The notes under the pieces were generated by a model, which saw only the letters and a program-made list of their open reading frames with translations, was not told where the DNA came from and did no database searches. Position numbers and translations under genes: made by a program. A stretch of 64,000 bases of DNA from Pictodentalium vernedei (Eukaryota > Mollusca > Scaphopoda > Dentaliida > Dentaliidae), in NCBI GenBank assembly GCA_031216915.1, contig CM062296.1, positions 63,291,084-63,355,083 on the forward strand, written 5' to 3'. Positions 45,936-56,379 of this stretch are shown here, piece by piece; positions within the stretch are counted from its first letter, which is position 1, and the number at the start of each line of letters is the position of its first letter.

Positions 45936-47209
45936 GGTTTACTGACGTTTCGTACACAAGACGTTCCGTAAACGCGACGATTCGTACACAAATAAGACGT
46001 TTCGTACACAAAAATTGGACGTTTCGTACACGAAGTGAGCGTTTCGTACACTTCGTACACGTGTTTAATTATCTGTTTTAGACCTTGTATTATAAAATTA
46101 TTTATTATTTTTGTTACATTAAATTAATATTTTACATTTATGAATATCTCCCGTGAATATTTATGTAAAATTATTCCTGTTTTTAAAGATACTGAACATT
46201 GGTGTGTAATTGTATGTTGAATGGGTTAATTTTCCTTGATTTCTTTGATTTATTGTTTCATTTACTGTTTGATTTTACCGATGAATGACTTGTTCGAATA
46301 TTGCCGGGATGTTTTTAGGTTATTTTGTTTGTTTGTTTGTACATGCGATGACTGATCTAGTCAGCGGTAAATTGCAAAGAGTTTGACAAGCTTTCACTGG
46401 AGTCTACAAGTGACCTTTGACTTGGAAAAACAACAAGCGCGGTGTTCTGTCAAATCCACAGTAAATTAAAATTACTCAATAGAATTAAACTGCGTGGAGT
46501 CAGTGAGGATTGCCTCGCTACTCATTGAGATCTTCAGGATTGAGTCTGTGAGGATTGCCAACATTACATTCTGGCTCGCCACCAGGGTGAGACTCAAACC
46601 TCTACCATCGCCAAGCTAGAACCGGATAGAGCCCACTCTCTAATAGTCTTAATGGCGTTGAGGGATTGATTATTGATCATCTAACACTCCAACGTAAACT
46701 GCCGGGAATTCTAACCGCGTGCATACCCCCCCCCCCCCCTCCTCAGACTCCATTTGAGGCAATAGGAAAGCTAGGCCTAAGTGATCCAAGTGAAATAAAA
46801 TAAGGTTAACCGGGTCGCAAGGGATTTCCCACATCGTCTCTGCGCGCCTTTGGCGCGCTAAAACCTTTCATTCATTCATCATTCTGAGCCAGTCACTTCA
46901 TTGCTCAATAGACGTAATGGAGTACCCATGTCCTGGTTGTTTTGTTTAATGAATTTATTTTAATTTAGTATGTATGATATTTCAACTAAAATCACCACGT
47001 ATTTATTGGAAAATAAAATTATTTCATGTCAGAAAATAGTCTTATTTCTTTCTTTTAATCCCAAAATCTGAAATTAGAAGGAAAAAAAGTGAGATATAAA
47101 GAGAAAATGCGAAATTGAAATCTGTGTACGAAACGTCCAGGCTTTTTGTGTTCGAAACGTCCTAAATTGGCCGTGTACGAAACGCTCGTGTACGAAACGT
47201 CCAGCACCC
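45936..47209. mobile_element. inner Mutator-like element with GTACGAAACGTCC word arrays
   Basis: The left end carries GACGTTTCGTACACA-type words about six times in 45942-46060. The right end carries the inverse, GTGTACGAAACGTCC, about four times in 47122-47203. The outermost bases are GGTTTACTGACG and, from the right, GGGTGCTGGACG. TATTTTATA is repeated at 45927-45935 and 47210-47218 (9 bp). The interior is AT-rich, has a C run (46727-46740) and the second ~90-bp GGCGCGC repeat, and shows no coding frame. Confidence 0.8.
46795..46885. repeat. ~90-bp repeat with a GGCGCGC hairpin, second copy
   Basis: ACCGGGTCGCAAGGGAT, CCCACATCGTCTCTG and GCGCCTTTGGCGCGCTAAAAC pair with the copy at 45345-45445. 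Confidence 0.55.
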
Positions 47210-49016
47210 TATTTTATATTGTGTATATTTTATATTACGCGGTATTTATTTTGTTGTTAGTTGTAATAAAGGTATTTCAACTCATATTAAACCGCGTCTC
47301 TCTTGGCCTTCCTTGTTGAAAACGGAGGCTGAATGTTCCCAGGCCGAATGTTCCCAGGCCGATTGTTCCCGGGGTCGAATGTTCCTGAGGCCGAATGTTC
47401 CCGAGGAATGTCGGCCTTTTCGCCCCTCGGCGATTTCGCCCCCGAAGCCATTTCGCCCCCCGGCGATTTCGCCCCCAAAGCCATTTCGCCCCTCGGCGAT
47501 TTCGCCCCCAAACCAGGTGTTATAAACCAGGGGTTATAAACAAGTAGAGACAAGTAATCGTATGGCATGGTAACTTTATTTATAATACACAATTGTATGG
47601 TATTTATTTTATAATACACAGACAAAATGGATTCAACGTTATTTACATAGAAACAGACAATATGGTATTTATTTTATAAGACACAAACAAAATAGATTCA
47701 ACGTTATTTACATAGAAACAGACAAAAAACAGAAGTATAATTTGAATATAAAATATAGATGCGTACAATATATATATTATTCTAACAGTCATCTGGTAGC
47801 AGTCCATTCGGGGCATAAATTGCAGCACATTCTTTCAAGAAAGAAGATGTAGAAATTTGTCTGTTGTTGTAGCTCTCCCATAATTCCATCAATTTCCCCT
47901 GTGTCTGCCTCACTTCGTTTCTCTGTCTGCGTTTCAACTTTCCCTCCGAGATCATCTTGACGAACAACGGTATGTGTTTGGCTTCTTGAAAGAGCAGGGT
48001 CAAGAGCAAATAAAATGGTAGGTCACCCTGAAAAAAAAGAATGGAGGTTAGTTTCTTTACTTAGTGTCTTTACTAGATATTAAATTCTTATTACCTGGTA
48101 TTTCAGTGTTATTATTAAACCTTTGGCAACATCGGCGATTTCGTCCCAGCGGCGATTTCGCTGTCTCCTCCCGTTTTATCTGTATACTTGTACATTGATA
48201 TTTGTTGATATTTATTCAAGATATTTACCCGGTATCATGATTATTAATTTCTTGATTTTAGTATTATTTTTATTTATTTATTTATATATAGATTTTACAA
48301 ATTGTATTAGAGCTCACCTTGGATGCATGTTGATTCAGTCGATTATGATAACCTTCGCAGTCATTGTTTGTCCTGATGCTTCTACCATTTACAGACCAGG
48401 ATTCTACACTCCAGATTGAACTTTCTATCCAATTCTTTTTTACATACTCCATGAAGTCCAAGAGGCTTGATGAACTTGGGTCAACTTTTACCATGAGGGA
48501 ATTGAATGCGGCCGGGATATCTTCAGCAGGAAGAAATGGTAGGCAAAATACCTTTCTCAAAAGTTTGTACACCTTGTCTTTACGGGAATAGGCAGGCTGA
48601 AATATATTGAAAGTTAAACTCGTAAAATCGAAACTATTTTCTATTCTCTTGTAAGATTAAAAAAAATAGTGTTTAAATGTATTTAACTTACTGATTATTT
48701 TTTAATGTAGAAAGACATTACACAAAAGCAGAGAGGTAACTGCTTCAAGTTGTCACCAGATTTCACAAAACCATGGATAGAAAGCAGCTGGTAAAACGGT
48801 TCGGCAACAACTTTGAAGGTTCCATCTAAATACCAGGTTTTAGCTCTCGAAAGTAGTTCTAATTGTCTGTCTGTTGCAAATATAAGATGACGCCTGTTCC
48901 CAACTTTGATATCATCACGGAAGAATGCTTCTCCTATCTGCTGATTGAGATAGTCTTCGTCCAACTGAAAAATAAAACAATTATTTTAATAAATACACTC
49001 ATACACCCCCATTCAA

Positions 49017-49155
49017 TTAGATGCACAACTAATTAACAATATCACTACAATACTCTCTCCCCCTCCCTCCCTCCCCCTCTCTCTCTCTCTCCCTCTCTCT
49101 CTTTTAGATGCACAACTAATTAACAATATCACTACAATACTCTCTCCCCCTCCCT

Positions 49156-49188
<33 letters not shown>

Positions 49189-49190
49189 AC
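49017..49190. repeat. ~90-bp tandem duplication ending in CT microsatellite
   Basis: TAGATGCACAACTAATTAAC and AATATCACTACAATACTCTC followed by CCCTC/CT runs occur twice in a row. Confidence 0.92.
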
Positions 49191-49389
49191 GTCGATTATG
49201 TTAAGTTGGCTTTTCACATCTGTATATAGCGCTTTCATGATTCCAACAAAGTTATCCCCAGGCCGATGTCCTCAACCTTTCTCTAGTTTAAACATTAATC
49301 AGAAAATGTAATGAAATAATACATACACTACTGATGAAGCTCCCAAAGGTTAGTCGGGCCCTTGGTGTCATGAGTAATTAGTTTCACCA

Positions 49390-49620
49390 ATACAATAATA
49401 ATAATATAATAACACTTTGGCCATCCGTGTGATTTGTCGCGGTTCTCAAGCGAGAAGGCCTTGATCACCCTTCATCTGTTTTACCTTTATCCCCTCCCCG
49501 CGTCCCTTCTCTTTTCCCAGCAAACCGAATCCTCCCAACCTCTGTAATTAGTACATAACCTTTTCCTTTAGGTTCCCCGATAACCACCTAAGAACCACTC
49601 TCTCAAACAAAACTCCATTT
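49390..49620 (-). mobile_element. diverged LINE 3' end
   Basis: TAATAATAATATAATAACACTTTGGCC, GTGATTTGTCGCGGTTCTCA and GCGAGAAGGCC match, with changes, the 3' UTR and tail of the LINE at 60630-60690 in reverse. It is older than the copy at 45545-45872. Confidence 0.72.
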
Positions 49621-50853
49621 CATTAACAAAATTTAAAAAAAATGGAAATATATAAGATAATAATAATACAATAATAAACTATAATAAAACAATTACTTAC
49701 TCTTCTTGTACTTCGGGTATCAATGACCTTGGTTCTCTTGAGACGTCGAAATCAGACGTTTCCAACGCCCTCGTAGATGAGTTGTGTGTCAAATTACTTA
49801 TTTCGAGTTCAAATTGCCCAACTTCTGTCGAAGTACGAGTACTTTCAAGCTGTGTATTGATGGGAATTTCTTCGCTAATTTCCTCACTAACCAACGATAC
49901 TCTCGACTCAAAGTGAACCAAGTCTGTTATTGCGCAGTGCTGATCTCGATTTTCACATTCATTACATGACCAATCAATGGAACCTCCACTTTTTACGGCC
50001 TCTCTATATGCAGCTTGGGTAATTCCAGTTTCGCAAGTCCGATGCTGCCATCTATCACAACCACCACACTGTAATGCTTGCTGACGCTTTCTGACTTGTT
50101 TGGAACAGTGAATGCACGCTGTGTCTGAAGACATGATGATGAATGCTGAAAAATCCATTTGCATTCCTTATTTATAAAATAACATTGTATACACAAATAC
50201 CCATCAATCACACTCAATTTGTAAACACAAATACCCATCAATCACACTGAAATCAGTTAACAATGTTCGCTGAAACAACACATTCACAATAAACAAAAAT
50301 ACCGCTATCAGAGAAAATTCCGAACAAATAACTAAAATGTGTATCAACACAAACAAGCCAGTTAACACTGATCGCTAAAAACAACATCGCTAGATTCAGT
50401 AGAGTGAATTTCAATCTCTCAAAATGTGAACAAAGGATGGTGATTAAGTCTCTGTTCTGGTGTGTTGTTTTAAGCAAATAACAAATTAACACAAAAGCAT
50501 TTCAGGGGGCGAAATGGCCGACCATTTTTTCAATCAGATTCCTAAGTACACCAGCAGGTATAATTATACATTTTTTTGTTATTTTTATTTATTTAAAGCA
50601 TGCGGATATGAGAAGGTAAGTTAAAAATAATACATTTTTTTGGCTCATTTATAATTTTTTTTCGGGGGCGAAATGGCCGACCTCGGGGGTCGAAATGGCC
50701 GACTTCGGGGGCGAAATGGCCCGGCCAGGTGTCGAAATCGCCGAGGGGCGAAATCGCCGGGTGTCGAAAACGCTGGATACCTTCCCGAGGCCGAAAAGAC
50801 TCGCTCCCGAAAGGACTGTGGTGACGAAATCGCCTGTGGCGGAGCGCAGATGT

Positions 50854-51086
50854 TTAAACATTTACCGAACCCAGACGATCTAAAAATTTATTATTTTACA
50901 TATCATTTTTAAAAAAATTTCAACAAAACCATATCATGTGCCCCCTCTTTGGAACGAGCTCAACGAGCTCGTTCCAAAGAGGGGTCACATGATAAGGTTT
51001 TGTTGGAATTTTTCGAAAAATAATATTTTTTCAACTGCTGATTTTGCATATTACGCGGGCGGATGATTCGTTGGGTAAAGGGTTAA
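50854..51086. mobile_element. piggyBac-like MITE, subfamily A, inverted
   Basis: TTAAACATTTACCGAACCC (a drifted end) and GTTGGGTAAAGGGTTAA bound the central palindrome GGAACGAGCTCAACGAGCTC. It lies between the outer Mutator-like element and the miniature element at 51116. Confidence 0.88.
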
Positions 51087-51115
51087 TCGACACCGCCGCA
51101 AAAGACTATCCGCCT

Positions 51116-51358
51116 GGGGAACTGGACTATCGCCCCAGGGGCAACCCGCCCCAAACCAGCTGGAACAACTTGCCCCGGGACAACCCGCCCCGAAGTTTTT
51201 CACTCGCCGCAGTTACCAGCCGTTTGACTGTGATATAGGACAATGATTGGATTATAAGTAATAACAAATGAACTATTCAGCTGTTATTACTGGGGCGGGG
51301 TTGTCCCTGAGGCGGGTTGTCCCCGATCCGTTGCCCCTGGGGTGGATTGTCCCCATAC
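51116..51358. mobile_element. miniature element with GGGACAACCCGCCCC words in inverted ends
   Basis: The left end has GGGGAACTGG, CAGGGGCAACCCGCCCC and GGGACAACCCGCCCC. The right end has the inverses GGGGCGGGTTGTCCC, GGCGGGTTGTCCCC and GTTGCCCCTGGGGTGG. ATCCGCCT is repeated at 51108-51115 and 51359-51366 (8 bp, 9 with one mismatch). The ~100-bp centre is AT-rich. The design matches the nested elements to its left, with different words. Confidence 0.72.
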
Positions 51359-51366
51359 ATCCGCCT

Positions 51367-52129
51367 GAGGTACAGATAACCTTTAATAAAGTGAATACGA
51401 ACTGATATGCCGATACAAATCTTTTGGAGGCAAGAACAACCGGTTTTGGAAGAAAAGCTCAAAAGAAAATCTGATTGGGGTCAGCGATTCGCGCAAGGTC
51501 AGAACGTCGTCTATTTTGCTTTCCAAACTTCACAAGGTGTTCCAAGTACCCCTTCTCAGGTGTTTTCTGACGGTCAAGTGTGTCCCATCTCAAAATTTTG
51601 CCTACCAAGTTGACAAATTCAAGTGGGATTCCGAACAAAAATTCAATAAGAACGCGCGTTATTGAACAGACAACAACTATTTACAACCACTGCCGTTATG
51701 CAGTAAATATACATGTACGTGTGTGCGGTGATGAGACACGAACAACAGAAGCTTCGTTTTTATTTTTCCTAATTTCGTGTTAAGGTGCTGTTTAAGTGAG
51801 GAAAATAGACAACGGTATTCACGTACAAACTATCCTTTTTTACCGCACGAGATCGTTTTTCGCGGACAGATAATGCCGAACCAGAAGGCGAGGCTGTGTT
51901 AATATTGTTGTATTTTCCAGATATCCCAAATCAGAAAAATAGCATGAATGAATTGACATTTTAAACATGAAAATGTATGACAAAAATCTACGACAATAAT
52001 CCCAGTTTACCACACACAGCAGTAAAAACGGCACACAGCAGTACAAAATATCTAGATACACGGTCAACAAAACAGGTGCTTACAGCTGAACATTCACATA
52101 ACTAACTGAAATTGGACCCAAATTCACAT
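51367..52129. other. no recognised gene
   Basis: Only short frames without motifs. Confidence 0.4.
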
Positions 52130-52881
52130 CTCAATCATAGGGACCTGCGAACCTTCTATTATTTGATTCGATTTCGAATCCTTGCATCTATTCGATTCGA
52201 TTTGATGCTGGTGTCATGGGTTCGAAATTTCCGAATCTCGGACTAGGTCGGGAAAACTTTTTTCACGCCACTGTGCCGATACGTGTGTTTCTGCTCCGAT
52301 AATAGGCTTGCAATCACGTTCGTTTATCAGTTAGTTAGACGCGTGCATCGGAGTAGCACCCCCACCCACCCCCATCTGGTAACATTCCCGTTATAATATA
52401 ACCTCGCAACTTGATCTTAAATCGGCATGCTTGCATGATCGCATCGTATATGCATTATGCACACCACTGCGTGTTACGGGAGTTCGACGAAACCAGCATG
52501 TTTTACAGTAAGGTGCAGTATAATAGAATTTCCCCCCTTACATTGCAAATTGCAATGAAGTGGTCACGCGTTTACATAAACATGCCGACATGGAATGTAT
52601 ATAAAACGGAGAGGTCAATGTGCGTTTATATGCGTAGTGAATCACTCGTGATTAACGATCAGGGGAAGTTGGTAACAGCAGTTATTGTCGATACATGTGA
52701 TGACCCAATGAAGTTGAATGAACGTACCAGAACAAGCTAACTTATATGATATACCAGGCTGCAGAATTGCGTTTCGTTTAGTTTGAATGGTTTAATTTAG
52801 CTTTCGATATTTTAATTCGCGTGTGACGTGTGTTTACAAAAGTTCAGTATGGCGGAAATGATAAAATCTTATTTCTAACTA

Positions 52882-55085
52882 GTGGATGACAAGTTCCACT
52901 GTAATTCCTGTTCAACCATCTTAAGTGTACAGAAAACTGGTACAACGTCCCATCTGTGGGCCCATCTACAACTTAAGCATATTGAGTTACATGCTGCAGC
53001 TAAAGCAAAATCAACCAAGCGACGTACACAAGGTCAAGGTGGAGGCGACTCTGAACCGGTTCGGAAAAAGCAATGTAGCATAACAGATTTCGGCCGAAAG
53101 AAACCTGCTATCAGCATCAGAGCTGACGTTGAGAAAAAATATGACAATAGTATCCTGGGGTTCATAGTAGCTGATGGTAGGCCCTTCGAGGTTGCGGCTC
53201 GTAAAGGGTTTAAAAATATGTGTGCTGCCTTGACCGATGATAAGTCTTATGAACCACCTCACCCAACTACGCTCTCCAGGAAATTAGGAGATATTCGCGT
53301 GTCAATGGAACAGAATGTTCGAGATCACATTCATAAGGATAAAGGTTCATCAAGACCTGCGGTCACCTTTGATCATTGGAAGTCCGACAACAATTCAAAT
53401 TTTTTGGTCCTCACTCTGCACTACATCAGCGAAGAATGGAAATTTGCCACTCGCTGTCTTTCTGTTGTTAACTTGGAAGACCAAGATAAGGACCATACCG
53501 CGGAAGCGACTGCAATTGTGGTATGGGAACAACTGGAACACTTCGAAATCGCCAAAAACTCCATAAGTTTTTGTACAACAGACACCACCAATGTCATGCC
53601 AAGCACAGCGACTAAGCCGGACATGCCATGGATGGGATGCTCTGCTCATATTTTGCAACTCTGCATAAACGCTGCACTTGACGCACAGCAAATGATCAAA
53701 ACGCTCATCTCTTCTGTTCACCGCATTGCTGGATTTTTTAACTCTTCTACCGTTGGACTTGCTGCTCTCCACAAATTTCAAATTTGTAACAACAGCCGAT
53801 GATACCAAATTTCTTACCGAATCTGACCCTCCACTTGACGTCTCAACTAGATTTAATAGCACTTACCAATTGCTGCACTGGGTACAGAAAAACAACGCTC
53901 CAGTATCCCTTGCACTTGTGGAGTGTCAGACACGGAAAAAATGTGCATCAAGCCCGTCTGGACCTCTTAGTGGCGCCTTAACAGGCATCCTGGAATCGGT
54001 TACCCCCATATTGAAACCAACAGCTGAGGCTACGTCAATTCTAAGTGCTGATCGCAGTGTTACAGTCTCAATCGTGTTGCCATGCATACAAACCCTGCGA
54101 AAGCAATTGCTGTCAAAACCTTCGAAAGGCGTTAAAACTTTCAGGGATGCACTAGTGAAGCAGTTAGACGACAGATTCAAGCTCAGTCAACCACATCTTC
54201 AAGCTAGTACTTACTTGGATCCGAGGTATAAATCTATCGTAGTGAAAGCTGACAGACACATTGGGTCTGTTTGTAATTTCATCGAAGATGACCTTACAGT
54301 TAAAACTAGAAGTCCTGTCACGAATAGTGCGCTTATTTGGGCTTAATTACGCGTAGGAATTGCGCGCAATTGCCATATCGAATGACATCCAAAGCACGGC
54401 AGGTTCTTCTGGTTACTCATAGCAAACACATGCAATGTTTCTGCCAATGGACCTCCGGGTTACCCGGAGGTCCATTGGCTGAAACATTGCTGGTGCATAG
54501 GCCATATGTACAGAATTTGATAGCTTTACTTGGGTCATAACACGCACATTAACGCGCATATCAACGTGCTATTTGTGCGAATTTCATGACAGGACTTCTA
54601 GTTTTAACTGTAAGTGGCACGGACTTGACAAAATCTCAAACAACGAGAAATCTTCGTCCGAGCCCGTGTAGACGCCCGATGAGCATACTTCTGAAACTGC
54701 ATCAAGCAGCCAAGAGCAAAGCCTCATGGATGCTATTGATGATGATGCTGCCGAAGCGGATGCTGTTGAACGACAGGACCATGACAATGATAAATCAATG
54801 CACAGTTGCTTGATTTCGGAAATGGACAATTATGCACGTTTACCCAAGCTGCGCAAAGACGAATGTCCCCTTTCGTTCTGGAGAACAAATGCTCAGTTGT
54901 ATCCGCTGCTATCCACTGCTGCCCGGGACATCCTTGCTATACAGGCGACCAACTGTTCCTCCGAACGGGTTAACTTGACTGGCAGCAATCTGATCACGGA
55001 CAGACGCCACAACCTGTCTAACTACAATGCTGAAACCTTGATTTGGGCACGAAATAATTACGATAGGGTCCTCAGTGTGTTATGA
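52882..55085 (+). pseudogene. hAT transposase with BED zinc finger, broken
   Basis: The N-terminus carries a BED finger, FHCNSCSTILSVQ ... HLWAHLQLKH (C-x2-C ... H-x5-H). The catalytic core shows TTDTTNVM (first Asp; canonical TDNA-NM) at about residue 232 and CSAHILQLCINAAL (C-x2-H block). The C-terminal dimerisation part reads NCSSERVNLTGSNLITDRRH and NAETLIWARNNYD, the hATC signature with the conserved Glu. Breaks: a frameshift near 53795, the MITE at 54297-54610, and a TAG near 54668 after it. The frame before and after the MITE is continuous if its 2-bp TA duplication is counted once. The 109-codon frame at 52411-52740 upstream has no motif and is probably leader. Typical length of such proteins is about 600-700 residues, which fits. 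Confidence 0.9.
54297..54610. mobile_element. Tc1/mariner-like MITE nested in the hAT transposase
   Basis: CAGTTAAAACTAGAAGTCC and its perfect inverse GGACTTCTAGTTTTAACTG end the element, and TA is duplicated at 54295-54296 and 54611-54612. The centre is a palindrome around CCAATGGACCTCCGGGT. No coding capacity. Confidence 0.93.
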
Positions 55086-56379
55086 ATTTGTGACTCAAAC
55101 TTTTGACATATTGCCATGATATTGGACTATTGGTCTTTAGTGCCCTACTTTTGAAGCTAAAAACTGATGCTATAGTATTGCAAGTTCTATCCTGATGATG
55201 TAAACATTAACACGATTTAGTTCTTTGTGCTCCAAGTATGGTCGCGATCAAGTGCCAGGAAATGACTCTTTAGTTTTTCAAATAGCTGTTGCAGTGTTCA
55301 TGTGTTTTAAAGAAAAATTGTTACATGCTAAAATTAAAAGAATGTTATGAATATGCACCCATTTTTGCTTCAATAACATGAATTCTAGTCTTCTTCTGAA
55401 TAGGACAAACAGCGTTCCGATATAGCCTTGGTTGTTGAAAGCGACGTTAAGTTCCAGTGAAACAAATCCAGATTGGTTTCTAACACGTTTATGTTTGGTG
55501 TCGAATGGTCACATGGACGTTACCAAATCAAGTAAAGCAATGCACAGGGTCCTCTGTCCGGAATAACAGGCTATTACTTTGTTATCAACCAACGAGCGTC
55601 GTGATCACCATCGTGAGCATAATTATGTCCTTTATTTCAATTTGTGACTTATATGTCGCAAATCTTATGACAAATTTTTCGTCCACGCCCTATTTAATTT
55701 TTAAAATGGAAATTGTTTATATGGCTACCTCGAAAAATGACCAAGTATGTTTCCGTTTCCTGCCAGTTATCACCGCCGGTCTATTATCCAAAAATGCCAA
55801 CGATCCTACGGCACCCGAAACAACAATTGTCAGCATATACACGACCACTATTCGAGATTCGATTCGATTCGAAATCCTCGTTCACATTCGATTTGAGATT
55901 CGATTCGAGACAAAATTTGATATTCGCAGGTCCCTACTCAATCACACACAGTAATCAAATGAGCATTACTGTGAACACAGCTCACTGGGTCATTGTTGAC
56001 AACTTATATTCACTGACACAATTACACAACAATATAACAATAACATGTTCTTTTGAGGGCGTTATGGTTCATTAACAGCCCTAGAAAAATGATTAACAGC
56101 CCGAGGGCCACTTAAGGGCCTATATAAGTAATAAAATTTTGTTTATTTTGAAAATTATCACCTCTGATATTCCTTCAATTCAAATTAAATATACAAAATG
56201 TACATCAAAATGAAGGTTCGGATGTACAGAACACGAAACACATGTGTAATCAACTCATAGAGTCGACTGAAGGCACCACTGGTTCCTGGAAGTCTGCTGC
56301 CGTATTCGCACCAGAACTGATAATTTAATAATATTTCACGAAAACAACTTGTGGCCAAATGTGCTTTACATATTAGGGG

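Larger units (their letters stand above)
47782..50164 (-). pseudogene. spliced PHD-finger / MULE transposase gene, middle missing
   Basis: Exons run right to left. Exon 1 (50164 to ~49702) has a C4HC3 PHD finger: Cys17, Cys20, Cys33, Cys36, His41, Cys44, Cys67, Cys70, then an acidic Ser/Thr-rich linker; it ends at a GTAAGT donor. Exon 2 (48964 to ~48715) follows a TTATTTTTCAG acceptor and holds the MULE core YLDGTFKVVAEPFYQL with the first catalytic Asp. Exon 3 (48596-48318) starts after TATATTTCAG, ends at AAG/GTGAGC, and holds RTNNDCEGYHNRLN, the conserved C-terminal MULE block. Exon 4 (48027-47782) starts after TTTTTTTCAG and ends in TGA or TAA-type stop after LLPDDC. The exons for the FLYWCH-type finger and the second Asp/Glu of the catalytic triad, usual in this family, are absent. 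A LINE tail (49390-49620) and a duplicated CT-rich block lie in intron 1. The gene cannot give an active transposase. Confidence 0.72.
47407..50781. mobile_element. Mutator-like element encoding a PHD/MULE transposase, inside the outer element's end
   Basis: The left array (47407-47519) alternates GGCGATTTCGCCCC and GCCATTTCGCCCC words. The right array (50662-50781) has the inverse words GGGGGCGAAATGGCCGA, GTCGAAATCGCCGA and GGGGCGAAATCGCC, with a stray word at 50504-50520 and two inside intron sequence at 48131-48165. TTCCCGAGG is repeated at 47398-47406 and 50782-50790. If the element is removed, these two flanks join into an unbroken word of the outer element's end. The minus-strand gene lies between the arrays. 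Confidence 0.78.
44656..50807. mobile_element. outer Mutator-like element with word-built ends, hosting two others
   Basis: The left end is GGGTCCGGGTCTTTTCGACC followed by reiterated GGGAACATTCGGCC words to 44775. The right end is in two parts: GGCCGAATGTTCCC words at 47330-47406, then, after the inner element, CCGAAAAGACTCGCTCC up to 50807. Read inward from the right this is GGAGCGAGTCTTTTCGG, the mirror of the left end. CGAAAGGAC is repeated at 44647-44655 and 50808-50816. A 9-bp duplication is typical of the Mutator superfamily. Inside lie a LINE fragment, element 45936-47209 and element 47407-50781. Its own coding capacity is not seen. Confidence 0.78.
52138..55936 (+). mobile_element. 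3.8-kb hAT transposon with intact ends
   Basis: The terminal inverted repeat is TAGGGACCTGCGAA on the left and TTCGCAGGTCCCTA on the right. Both ends have subterminal GATTCGATTCGA words (52166-52210 and 55856-55925). CTCAATCA is duplicated exactly at 52130-52137 and 55937-55944. It contains a broken transposase gene and a nested mariner-like MITE (54297-54610). The exact target duplication and clean ends suggest a fairly recent insertion. Confidence 0.94.

Noticed and set aside
46560-46660. tRNA-like promoter on the minus strand near GAGTCTCACCCTGG
   Set aside because: Box B is imperfect and box A is not convincing; no SINE body follows.
55500-56075. Frames of 149 and 120 codons at the 3' end of the hAT element
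   Set aside because: They lie over the subterminal GATTCGATTCGA words and cross the element's end, and have no domain.
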